DNA of 60,000 nucleotides from Antedon mediterranea (Eukaryota > Echinodermata > Crinoidea > Comatulida > Antedonidae), in assembly GCF_964355755.1 (NCBI RefSeq), contig NC_092673.1, positions 23,877,001-23,937,000 of the forward strand, in the 5' to 3' direction. Of this stretch, positions 47,227 through 58,577 are shown one piece after another. The position numbers and the translations under genes are program-made. The notes below the pieces were generated by a model that was not told where the DNA came from, did not search any database, and saw only the letters and a list, made by a program, of their open reading frames with translations. Each line of letters opens with the position of its first letter. Within the stretch, counting starts at the first letter, position 1.

Positions 47227-50200
47227 CTATGGTTTTACATGACGTAAGTAATCCTCAAACCAGACCGTGTAAGGGACCATCCTTTCAGCAACGTACAGCA
47301 CGCTGCAGATTGTCTGTGTTTGGTTGGCAGCAGAATCGATTACCGTTTGTGAGGAAGAGTCATTCTGGTATCCATTTTCTGAAAACTAAAAAATGATACT
47401 AATATTTATGCACCGTCACAAAAAAACAAAAACATTTTACCGATACAGATTTTCTGCTTTTTAAAATAAATTATTTATACTCTTTTAGATATTAATAAAG
47501 TTATGATTACTGATTATAATATGTGAGAACTACTTTCTCGCACCACTTGTATCGTGAGACAGTATTCTTCAGCCAATATTGACAGGTCTTTTCATAATCA
47601 TGTAATTAAAAATCAGCTTTTCATGTTTGTAAATTTGTTTGAGCAATTTATTAATTTATTTATTTCTCTTGTAGAGATTAATAAGGTTTTAATGATTATA
47701 ATATCCGATAACTACTTTCTCGCACCACTTGTAGTATAGAAAGTATTCTTCCGCCAATATGGTAGTATAAAGGTATAAATAATATAATAACATGATTTGT
47801 TACATTATTTTCTAGTTGTTCCGCTTCCCATAACACAATTAAATCATGAATGGCTTACTATATCAGATATCCTAGATAATACAACTAGAACCTGGTTCCG
47901 AAGTTGTCGCAGCATGTTCTTTAAGTTGTCTGCAATTTGGAAAGTTGTCTGGTTTTCAATTCGTCCAAGATAATCTTCATATGCCGTAAAACTACGTCTG
48001 TGATAGTTCATTACAACCTAGAGATCATTAAGCAGAAATACCATACAAGCTTCTTATGAGTTTTTAATGTTCTAGTAGATTAATACTTGGATTATATGTC
48101 CGGTAGTGATTGATCATTTCTATATAGCCATTAACGACTGAAGGAATTAATTCCCATTAATTATGTAAATCATTTGCATATTGCTAATCAGGCGGTTTTT
48201 GAAAAAAAATTTGGGGGGGGGGGGGGAGGGTGGGTTGGTACGGGCATGGTAAGATGCATATTATCTTAGGGGTTAGGAATATCAGATGGTGCAGAGGCAA
48301 AAGCTTGGTTTCCACTATAGGACGCAGTGCAATTTGATTATCCGAACTGTCGCTTGTCGTTGGTCAACTCGGCTTCGAAAAAGTTGGTGCCTTTGTATTT
48401 CAGCGTACGTATTTTTCGGCTGTACATACGACAGAGATGCATTCACTTAAACTGCATGTTACATTTGACTTTGTTACAATACAACATTATAAGTCTACTG
48501 ATGTAAAAGCCAAATCAAAATACAGTGTAACTTATATATATATCAGTTTCAATTTAAAAAAAAAGATTAGTGCCAGAAATTGATTGTAAGTAGTTTATAA
48601 GCAAAAAAGGCAACTATAATTATTATGTTAAAGTAATATTTTAAAGATCTAGGCACGTCACAACTACTCAAGCTTGCTTCCCAGCTAGGGCGCAGTGCAA
48701 GGACGTAAGCGCAACGCAAGTTGAGGGATGGATTATTCGATATGTCGCTTGCCATTGGCAAAATCGCTGGCGTTGCGTTTACGTCCTTGAGTTGTGTCCT
48801 AGTATGATCCAAGCTTAATAAGGACAAACTACTTAATAACTGGATTTTATATTAGTCTTCAGCTGCGATACTATATCTAACATATTATACAAAATAATAA
48901 TTAATATAACTTAGTATGGTGATCATCAACATATACTCGGCAATTATTATCACCGTCATTATAACAATTATTCTTCATAATATACTACTGGACATATTTC
49001 ATTGACGTAATATCGTAATAACACACTGCTTTAGGGGCTAGTTGAAGTTATATTAATACAACTGTAATGTTCAATGTAATTTAATAACTTAACTTTGCAT
49101 AATTACCAAAACATGTAGTATTTTCGTAATCAGCCCAGGATTAGGTTCACCTAATATTTAGGTGCTGAACGTCTAACGTGTGCAATGATAAAGAGAAAAG
49201 CGTTTGGTTTCCACTAGGACTCAACGTAACGAAGCGTACCAACTTGACCAATCAAAAGTGTCACTTGCTAGAACTTATTATGTATTAAATAACTTCATTT
49301 ACCCAATGATAGGGTTAGGTTCAGTATGAACATGAAACAGTCTCGCAGTTGATCGACACAGTACGAGATGGAAACAAAACATTATCTGTAGGGCAAATAT
49401 AATATGTAGGCCTATTACCGAATTTACATTCAATGACATGTGTTTCTTACCTCTTGATCAAGAAAAAAGAATAAAGTACTACTCTTTATTCTCGGAACTC
49501 CAGACACCGGCGGTGCTCCTAAGGCATTTCTGCTACAATTGTTTGTCTGTGGATATGCGATAAATGTTTGTTTGTGATACAGTATTATTCTTATCAACGA
49601 TTCGTTGAGCAAGTTAGTTATACAATTGACAGGTTTAACTGTATATAATGTACATAATAAAAACGTATATTTGTATTAATCAATTGGCTAGATACAACAC
49701 GTCTTTCTAAAACGAGGTGAATGCAATAAAACACGATCTCAATAGTCGTTCATTATTCGCTGAATGCGGTTAAACATAATCGTCATTTTATAAATGATGG
49801 TATTTTTATACAATAGTTATAAAAACCCTAAACCGCTGTATTATGTATAGTTCCAAAAAATCGTATTAATCATGGTAGTCTACTTACAAGATGTGTTGTA
49901 AAGTTATTAAGTTGACTTCTCAGGTATATTGAGTGATTTTCAGCATCGTCGTACACATTGGTCGCTCGCACTGTCAAGTTCATTCCAACTAATACGAGTA
50001 CCACCAGTGCGAGGTTTATTGCTTTGTAACAAACAGGTTAAAATTAAGCTTTATTTTTGTTGTCCAAATCAAACGATTTGTAAAAAAATAATTTATATTA
50101 GGAACATGTTCGAGAAGGAGCTCCTTTTCGACAAACGACTCAAAAGTAAATGCAATTGACAAATTTGTGATTAGGGAGAAATATAACCGATATTATATTG

Positions 50201-50338
50201 TTTTAATATTTAGGTAAAAAAGTATTAGTAAAGTACTAGAAAAACCTAATTAATAGAATAGATTTCACCGGCGGATTTATCGTTGCTAGACATACAACCG
50301 TGTACTGGGCGTTTTTACTTACCATAGTTTGGCTTCAT
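47227..50338 (-). CDS. IL-6/G-CSF-like helical cytokine, diverged copy C
   Basis: Exons on the minus strand: 50323-50338 (MKPNY plus one base), 49888-50021, 49451-49546, 47892-48017 and 47227-47385; 176 residues; phases 1, 0, 0, 0, the same as A and B. Signal peptide (INLALVVLVLVGMNLTVRA). Helix A ends IYLRSQLNNFTTHL, sharing LNNF with copy A. Exon 3 has NNCSR and VSGVPRI against RCHHVNGIPNRL in A. Exon 4 has FTAYEDYLGRIENQ. Exon 5 has QTICSVLYVAERM and YTVWFEDYLRHVKP against YLTWMQSVLRHIYN. The single cysteine in exon 3 and in exon 5 are both kept, suggesting one conserved disulfide. There are at least four N-glycosylation sites (NLT, NFT, NQT, NDS). Overall identity to A is low, so the conserved plan is informative. 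The exon 4 donor (gttcta) is the weakest site. Confidence 0.83.
48300..48820. repeat. cgcaacgcaag MITE relics in copy C intron 3
   Basis: A partial copy at about 48300-48385 and a fuller one at about 48665-48820 (agcttgcttcccagctaggg ... gtgtcctagtatgatccaagctt) with the gcgcaacgcaagttg core. A G-run (about 13 G) lies at 48207-48220. Confidence 0.6.
49200..49275. repeat. cgcaacgcaag MITE relic
   Basis: gtttggtttccactaggactcaacg-type end followed by acttgaccaatcaaaagtg; one end only. Confidence 0.5.
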
Positions 50339-50433
50339 ATCTGCTCGGCTGTAGAAAATACTTAAATTTAAAATAGACCTACTACTTTTTGTCGCAAAAT
50401 GATTTTGTGTTATATTTAACGTTAAAGATTCGG

Positions 50434-50441
50434 CTTATATA
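50434..50441 (-). promoter_or_regulatory. TATA box of cytokine-like gene C
   Basis: TATATAAG on the minus strand, about 97 bp upstream of the ATG at 50336-50338. It has the same octamer and almost the same spacing as in gene A, which supports the first-exon calls of both. Confidence 0.6.
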
Positions 50442-50847
50442 CTTTTCTGTGTTACCACGTTTCTAATTTTATTATTTTTAAAAATCTGAATGAAATTGTA
50501 ATATCATTCATTTTCCGGTATCGAAGGAAATGTAATACGAAATAGTAAGATGTGACATAATTGTTACGTTTGAAACTGTTTAATTCCGTATTTCATGCAT
50601 AAGTTGTATACAATTGTTGACAATTGTGTTAAGTCAGCGTGTTCATAATATATTGCACGTTTACACACACTAACCCAATCAAGATATCAATACTACATGA
50701 AACGGAAATGTCATATTGACAAATCAAAACAAGTGACAGCCGAATTTCTACTTTTCTTTGAACTCACTTTATTACCGTTACGAACACACAATACTGTTTA
50801 GTATCTTATCATTTTATTAATACAGGTATATGATTATCAAATCAAGG

Positions 50848-52585
50848 TCTAACGCATGGTTCCCACTTAAAAAATGCAATAGGAAAAAGTACAACGCAAA
50901 TTATTTGACCAATCAAAAGTGATTGATTATTCGAACTGCCGTTTGTCATTGGTGAACTTGTTTGCGTTGTATTCTAGTGTAAACCAAGGTTAAGAAAGAT
51001 GCCGTCTGGGTAACGCCATCCATTTAATAATATTAATACTTTTTTTGTAATGTACGAAGAAAAATCAAGATGCAGATCAAAACAAATTACATTGAAGACC
51101 AAAAAGTCTTTAATTTCTCCCCAGAATCCATTCACATCGAACCATTGAAGCAGGGAGTTGTTATTAGAGCAACTCTCTGATTGAAGGATATACCACCTCC
51201 ATGATCGGTTGAACAATGCAACAACCCAACCCCTCACACTCCTCGCTCCAAATTTCCCGCTGTATGATTTTGAAGGCCTCATACTATTTTATTGAATTCT
51301 CACAAATATGATATAGTAACAAAATAACTGATTGAATGCTGATGTTGATATTTTTATTTAAATTGTTCTCATGGGGACCAAATTAAAATGTGTTAACGCA
51401 ACACAATGACGTAAGGAAGCGCAACGCAAGTGGGTTGACCAATCAAAAGCAACAGTTGGGAATGATACATATTGCTTGCGTTGCGCTTACATCTCAGCTT
51501 ACAAGAAACTGTAGCAAAATAATATATCGCATTTGACCATGTGCTCCGACTTCAGATTGTCTGTCGTCACACAAGAAATTATATTTGTATAAAAAAACGA
51601 CCAAATCTTATAAACATCCGAATTAAATATGCAGATATTGTAGATAAGAATATAACATTTTATCTGTATTATAATTACGTGTCGTTTTTTAATTAAAAAC
51701 AAAGTGGTTGAAATCTCCACCCCTCCCCCTCCCCCCCCCACAAAAAAAAAAGGATATGACTTGACAAAATTGGTGTTTATGTCCTTTCAACATCTAAACT
51801 AAGACAAATATGGAACTGTAACTATTACTACTACTCTTATATTATTTGTTTTGTATTCTCTGTATCTATGATTTCTGAAATGAAGATGTCATTAAAGGCT
51901 TAGCATTGCGTGTCAATGTGGTTAACGTTTTTTTTCTCTTTCTGTACGCCTTTCTGTTTTGTTTTCTGAAAGTTATCATTGCTCCCTTTCTATACCATAA
52001 ATAAATTCCATTAAATAAATAATTAATATGTGTCATTCTTTTCTATAGTTATTTTTTGGTTTATTTGAATGTACTACGTAAATGTACAACCTCCTTTGGA
52101 TATGCAAGAATGTAATATGAAGAATGCCCGTGAATTTAATTTGACCAATAACAGGCAACTAATCATCGAACTTTGGTTAGCGATTGAACAAATGACTTGA
52201 TTTGCGCGTACGTCTTTGCGTTGCGTGGAAACGTAAAGCATTCCTACTAAAACGTGGTTCCCACTACTACTAGCGACGGAACGTAACGCAACCTACGCAA
52301 CGTATGAAAATGTCCTTCCGATAATTGTGTTTGCCCCCGCCTGTGCGTGAAATCAAATCTGCGATATTTGCAACATTGTTGAGTCGTCGGTTCCCACTTG
52401 TGATTACGCAATACAGCACTTTGCGTCAAAACGTCGCTGCGTTGCGTTACGTTGCGTCGCTAATAGGTACCACGCATATAGAACGCAACGCAAGGACGTA
52501 AAGGCAACGCAAGTATTTTGACCAATCTCAAGCGATGGATTATTCTAACTGTCACTCGTCATTGGAAACTGAGCTTTTGGGTCGT
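50848..52585. repeat. Cluster of cgcaacgcaag MITE relics
   Basis: Relics at about 50848-50995, 51390-51495, 52090-52245 and 52250-52585, each with pieces of acgcaacgcaag, ttgaccaatc and the ggttcccact end. The minus-strand frame 50974-51282 lies across one of them and has no support. Otherwise no gene. Confidence 0.55.
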
Positions 52586-54527
52586 TACCGTATTCATTCG
52601 GTGTAATTAAATCATTTGGTGAACTATTTCGTTTACTTTTCTAGATTAGGTTGCAAGTCAATTTCATTTAGAACACAATTTGCCATCAAAGTCAAAGAAC
52701 ATTTAATAACCTTATATGATGCTTAGTTTTTTTTCTATTTTTTCTATTTAAAAAACAAAAAAAAATGTATATAATACTCTTCTATTACTTATTTCATATT
52801 CATATTGATAATGCCAGTGAGTTATTAATTTTCATTTATGTAATTAATTTTCTTCAGATTTTTCTTTCTCAGAAATGATATACGTTCTAGTTTAAGTTTT
52901 ATTTATTTTAAAAGGCCAAAACTCGATAAGCGAAAGGTTTTTTTTTTTGGTCTTTTGTCTTTAGTTTTGATTTTATGTATGTGAAAAAGAACAAACAAGA
53001 AAGAAAGACAATAAAGATTATTATAAAGTAATGTTATAGTTTGCAGTATAACGTCATTGCCTAAGTAAATATCTGAGAGAAAAAGTTTACATAACTTAAG
53101 ATCAGTCTAATTTCGATCGCTGGTAACGTAATACAACCTATTTGAAAATAAAAATTCACATTCTTGTGTTACCTAATTTTACTTCATCAGAAGTAAGAAT
53201 ACACACAAACGGTACTAAACAACACGCCTACTGTGCGTGTAATTGTTTTGACAATGACAACAACTACGTTTGCATTGCAGTATTGTTGTCCAGTAATTTC
53301 TATATATAGTATGATAGAATTGAAACTTACAGAGTAAGTCATCGTACTGTTAAAAATGCCATTCATTAATTCATTTGCCTTTCTTTCAAAGGCTTACACA
53401 TAATATTTGCCGAACTACAGAATAAATATCTACATATGTTAAACTCATTTTTTTCAAAAATGGACACAAGCCCTTTTGCATATCAGCTTTTCATATAAAT
53501 AAATAAAATATATCATTACAATCTTACAAGAGTGTAGATATTTAACCACAATAATATATATGCCATTTATTTATTTCCATAATACATTTAGTAAACATAA
53601 TATTGAATTTATTAGTGTATATAAATATTTAATTTATTTTATTACCATAGCTCTCATTAAACTTGTATTTACCCAATTTTACCTGTTTTTATGCATTATG
53701 ATACTATACTGTACAGTAATTACCATGCTTTACTCATTTTTCATTGTATTGTTAATGTTGCATTTGTATTTTATCATCTTGGTGTGTCATATACTGTCTA
53801 TATTTTACCCCCTTTTTATGATATTTATCATGTGATTGTGTTATATTATGCAATTTTGTGTTTGCAGTCCATGACAAGCAAGACACATCTCCACGAGTCA
53901 GTGTATTCTTTTATTACAATTCTCCGTTTTATATGTATATATATATATTTACATTTGTGTCAATTAAACATTTGTAATCATATTTTTTCCTTTCGATTGT
54001 ATTTTACACAAATATTCTTACAGTAGTTAAAAAATACATGCATGCATATTTACATAATGAGATGAATGATTTCAATATAAAACCATAGTTCCTTGCATTT
54101 ACATTTTTAAGAAGATGTTAATTAACATATATAAATAAAACATGAAAATAAAAGACGATGAACAGTGATTAAAATCGTACTTATATAAAAATCGCTATCT
54201 GGTTTGTGTTCGGGTAGAGAGGCTAAAAACTCAGAAAGGATTATAAAATATCTTCCGTTTTTACCAAGACAAAATGGATGAGATGATAAAAGAAGAATGC
54301 AAAAATTCGAAAATTCGGATGATAGCTTGGAATGATATATTTAATGAAAACCGTAAGAGTTCATACACTGTGCTAGTCCAATGTGTATGCGTCATAGCCG
54401 ATGTCATCTTATTATAATACTACATCATATATGTATTCCTCGGATTTTACCTCCTGAAGAAAAAAAACATTTTCGACTTCAATGTTTGTTTTTTTAGACA
54501 AGAATGGGTGTATTCTTATTAGTCGAC
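52586..54527. other. Intergenic, very AT-rich, no gene recognised
   Basis: The hydrophobic plus-strand frames at 53560-54026 are typical of AT-rich DNA (F/I/Y/L-rich) and lack a start context or a family match. A weak phase-1 exon-like minus segment ends at a donor near 53330 but has no partners. Confidence 0.4.
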
Positions 54528-54612
54528 TCTACAGCTCACTATGTCGGTCGGTTGGTCGGTCGGTCGGTAAACACTCAAATTTGCGCACGCGACTGCAGCC
54601 ATTTATATGGCC
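54528..54612. repeat. Dispersed repeat with GACCGACC core, copy 3 (inverted)
   Basis: Reverse-complement orientation: agctcactatgtcggtcgg, a ggtcggtcggt run, gcacgcgactgcagccat. Same family as 19885 and 44903. Confidence 0.65.
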
Positions 54613-55429
54613 TTGTTTCTTGTAGCACAGCTATGTTGGGGGTTTAATGTATGGATTCATCGAATGATGAGTTTTGTAATTTTCCTTTATGATAATAAAA
54701 CATATGTGTTATATACATTAATATATATAAAGAATTAAGAGAGACGTTATGAGTATGACATTAACTTTTCTAAAATACAAAAATTCATAATTTAAAATGT
54801 TATATTAGTCCACCGTGCCAATTTGAGGTTGACATATTTATACGTGAACTGAATTGAATTTACTTTTTCTTATCTACTTTTGGTGACGCGAAAAAACGGC
54901 ACAACCAATCAGAATTTGATTCGGCCGAATATTTTTTCGTGGAAAAGAGGTTTTAACAAGGACAAAGCTCGGATTCGACTTCCGATTACTGTGGTTTGTT
55001 TCACTCTCACAAATCAATGTTAGTTTACGTTTATAGAGTATTGTTATTATTGTCTCTTTTTATGTTATTTAAAAGTGCAACAGTTACTGAAATAGTGTAT
55101 TAGTAATTTGTCCTTTTCTGTAATCAATAAACACTAGATTGAAAAAAACTTCGATTTAGAATTACACTCATCTATAAACAGCGCACTCACACAACATAGA
55201 ACGTTTAATTTATTTTTAGCAACAATTACCAATTATCGGTAATTATTTATTCATTCCACTTAAAGTAGGCCTATAGTCGGGCGCCTATCATTGTGTATAC
55301 TGGTAGCAGGCTGTTGGTTATTAGGCCTGAATAATGTGACTTTGTACGTCTCGGTTGCTAACCCAAACTATGAATGCGAATTAGCACCAGTTGGTTCGGT
55401 GCCTTACGGGATTCGGGGTTCTACCCAAT

Positions 55430-56660
55430 TAAGTAAAGGAGTTGATAATACCAATGGTGACGGAGCTGATAATAACAATATTGAAGAAGATGAAGGTGCT
55501 GATAATACCAATGGTGATCTGAGGATGCGATGGTGCTGGTAATACCAATGGTGAAGATGACGAAGGTGCTGATGATACTAATGATGAGGCTGGCGAAGGT
55601 GCTGATAATACCAATGGTGAAGATGACGAAGGTGCTGATGATACTAATGGTGAGGATGGCGATGGTGCTGATAATACCAATGGTGAAGGTGGTGAATGTG
55701 CTGATAATACCAATGGTGAAGGTGGTGAAGGTGCTGATAATACCAATGGTGAATATGGTGAAGGTGCTGATAATACCAATGGTGAGGATGGCGAAGGTGC
55801 TGGTAATACCAATGGTGAAGGTGGTGAAGGTGCTGATAATACCAATGGTGAAGGTGGTGAAGGTGCTGATAATACCAATGGTGAATATGGTGAAGGTGCT
55901 GATAATACCAATGGTGAGGATGGCGAAGGTGCTGGTAATACCAATGGTGAAGGTGGTGAAGGTGCTGATAATACCAATGGTGAAGGTGGTGAAGGTGCTG
56001 ATAATACCAATTGTGAGGATGGCGAAGGTGCTGGTAATACCAATGGTGAAGGTGGTGAAGGTGCTGATAATACCAATGGTGAAGGTGGTGAAGGTGCTGA
56101 TAATACCAATGGTGAGGATGGCAAAGGTGCTGATAATACCAATGGTGAGGATGGCAAAGGTGCTGATAATACCAATGGTGAAGATGGCGACGGTGCTGAT
56201 AATACCAATGGCGAGGATTGTTTGTTTGTTTGTTTTATTAGTTTCTCCACACATTTTAAAATAAAAGATAAAAATTACAAATTACAAAATAAGATAGACT
56301 CATAACTTAAAAAATTACAATAAACATAAAAACATCAAAAATGTGCAGATGGAGGTCAAAATAAGTTGCGGACAACTTTAAGTCATGACCATCAGTTAAA
56401 AAGGGTTTAAAAATAAGGATAACAAAGATGGCGAAGGTGCTGATGATACCAATGGTGAGGCTGACGAAGGTGATGATAATGCCAATGGTGAGGATGGCGA
56501 AAATGCTGATAATACCAATGCTGATGATGGTTAAGGTGCTGATGATACCAATGGTAAGGATGACGAAAATGCTGATAATACCAATGCTGATGATGGTTAA
56601 GGTGCTGATGATAACAATGGTGAAGATGACGAAGGTGCTGGTAATATCAGCTGGGAGGAT
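55430..56660. repeat. 33-bp minisatellite, interrupted by a retroelement tail
   Basis: Units of gataataccaatggtgaagg plus tggtgaaggtgct, 11 codons long. In the acidic plus frame each unit reads DNTNGEGGEGA. Higher-order blocks repeat within 55740-56100. An ~190-bp insertion at about 56219-56411, starting with a tttg microsatellite and rich in poly-A-type words, splits the array. A one-base shift near 55518 breaks the acidic frame. A short ORF from 55291 (MCILVAGCWLLGLNN...) runs into the array but stops at 55542. Three frames are open over more than 240 codons simply because the unit is a multiple of three. Coding is unlikely. Confidence 0.8.
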
Positions 56661-56759
56661 GGCGATACATTACTTATATCATGGTGACGGTGTGGATACT
56701 GTAAGTATAGTAATGCCGATTTATCACGAACGATGATAGTAGAACATCCAGTTACCGTT

Positions 56760-57030
56760 ATGCTAAATGAAATCAACCCCAAACCACTCCAGCATAGGCG
56801 ACAAGTCAATAGACTTGTGATGCTGCACAACATTGTCCATCAAAAGATTGACCTGAAGCTTGAAGATTACATCCATGATGCTAGCTAATTTGTGGACTAT
56901 GATATATTTTAGTATTACTTGTTTGGACTGTGTTATACTATGTTTTTTATATATATATTTATTATTATATTTATGTCAACTTCAACACTGTTTACTTGAT
57001 GCAATAAAGGAAATAAATAAATAAATAAAA
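56760..57030 (+). mobile_element. 3' end of a non-LTR retrotransposon (LINE), 5'-truncated
   Basis: The last 42 codons of a reverse-transcriptase ORF2 remain: PLQHRRQVNRLVMLHNIVHQ and a tail ending HDAS before the TAA at 56886-56888. The L..RR...RL.M.. pattern before a short C-terminus is typical of CR1/L2/jockey-like elements. The following 3'UTR ends in ataaaggaaataaataaataa and a (gat)n tail near 57045. The element is dead. Confidence 0.65.
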
Positions 57031-57045
57031 ATAATGATGATGATG

Positions 57046-58430
57046 ATTTGGATAAATTAGAGAGTACACATAATTAACTAGAAATTAATTCGCCGTCAGT
57101 ACTCCATGTTTAATCAGAATATTAAATAGTCAAATCGGATGTTTCGTTTTGTATTTTGAATTATTTAATCTAAAAAAAGGTTACTGTGTCTATGCCATTG
57201 TGTTACAGTGATTGTTGGTTATACTCTAAGCCGGAAGAGCATAAAGGAAAATGAATAAATAAGGTTTTTTTAATCATTGATGGATATAGGTGTGCGTAAA
57301 ATGGTCAATGAGAGCGTAGGTTAACATTTTTTACTCGGAACCAACCAGCCAATCAAACAAATTAAAAGAATATTTTTATGTTATTCTCTTTAGTTGAACA
57401 AGCTCTTATTTTGTGCTGAAGCCAAAAGCGAGTAAAACCACTAAATGTCAAAGTAAAAGTCTTAATTATGTGAGAAAAAGGGAGCATTAAAGAAATTGTA
57501 ACTACATGGAAATTGGCATTTCTATGTAGATCAACGGTTTCAAGATGTTTTATTCATAACCTCTCGTTATCCGCATCTGTCTTGCGCGCAAACGAATTAG
57601 GATTATAACAAATGCTAAATAGGCAATGTTATAGAGTAAACGCTTGTTTCACCTAATATATCTCATCATTACGTTAATAACGTATTCCCATATATTTATG
57701 TCATTATGGTTATAGCACACTTCCGTAACCGCGTGGTTCGGACAACTGGGGTGTCTTAGAAACTACGTGACGGATTGAAATAATAATTATCATCCATTGT
57801 TTTGTTTCTCATGCTATCAAGTTGTTTGAAGTTCATGTCGTTCGTACCTATGTGGGATGTGATCGCCGCAGTTTGTAGATAAATAAAGACGCACTTGGAT
57901 TCTCTAACAAACATGTGCGTACACACCAGGCCTCCCATCGTACCGTTTTAATAGCGTACACTCATCGTTACGTTATTGATAACGTACACTTTTCGTTACG
58001 TTAATTGTTGTCGACGGGTCATTTACTGAACATTCATTTCAAGATAATTACACCACAAACAATCTCGTTATGTTATTGCATACGTATATCATCGTTACAT
58101 TATTGATTACGTGCATTCATCGTTACGCAATTGATAACGTACACTCATCGCCGCCATAATGTTTGAGAAAGACTGGGAATTCACAACATGTACGTTACGC
58201 AAAGAGATATTTCCGGTAAATTAAATGTCGTTTGGGGGCGAATTGCTAATTATATCAAAAGGTTTTTACATATATTTTTAATTAAAAAGGCTGGTTATGC
58301 TATCAGAGGGTGTAACGGATATACTTTAATATTTAATACTTACGTTAAATAGGTTTTTAATATTTATATATTTTACATTGAGTATTCAAACTGTCTTTAT
58401 AACATTTTAATTTCCTATGTGACGTCATGA
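57046..58430. other. Intergenic with a degenerate ttacgttattgataacgtac repeat
   Basis: At about 57950-58150, five or six degenerate copies of a ~28-bp motif (tcatcgttacgttattga, taacgtacac) occur. No exon recognised. Confidence 0.5.
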
Positions 58431-58436
58431 CGTGTC

Positions 58437-58445
58437 TTATAAATG
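58437..58445 (+). promoter_or_regulatory. Possible TATA box for the gene at 58578
   Basis: cttataaat about 140 bp upstream of the ATG at 58578. A second weaker ttttataga lies at about 58471. Confidence 0.35.
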
Positions 58446-58577
58446 ATACGCACACTTTGATGAGCCAGTATTTTATAGATTCTGGAGTAAGTAGCAGAAA
58501 TATATTAACTTGTTTTTTGACGTGAGAATCTGCGATTGTCTTCAAACAGTACTGTTCGGTGGATAATAATACATGAA

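Noticed and set aside
53245-53400. Minus-strand segment ...FERKANELMNGIFNSTMTYS before a donor near 53330, like a helix-A exon of a fourth cytokine
   Set aside because: Weak acceptor, no signal-peptide exon and no downstream exons 3-5 could be found.
54273-54420. 48-codon plus ORF MDEMIKEECKN...
   Set aside because: Short, no recognised family, no splice sites or paralogue in the window.
55421-56264. Three long frames of 244-277 codons
   Set aside because: A product of a 33-bp stop-free repeat; none has splice or domain support.
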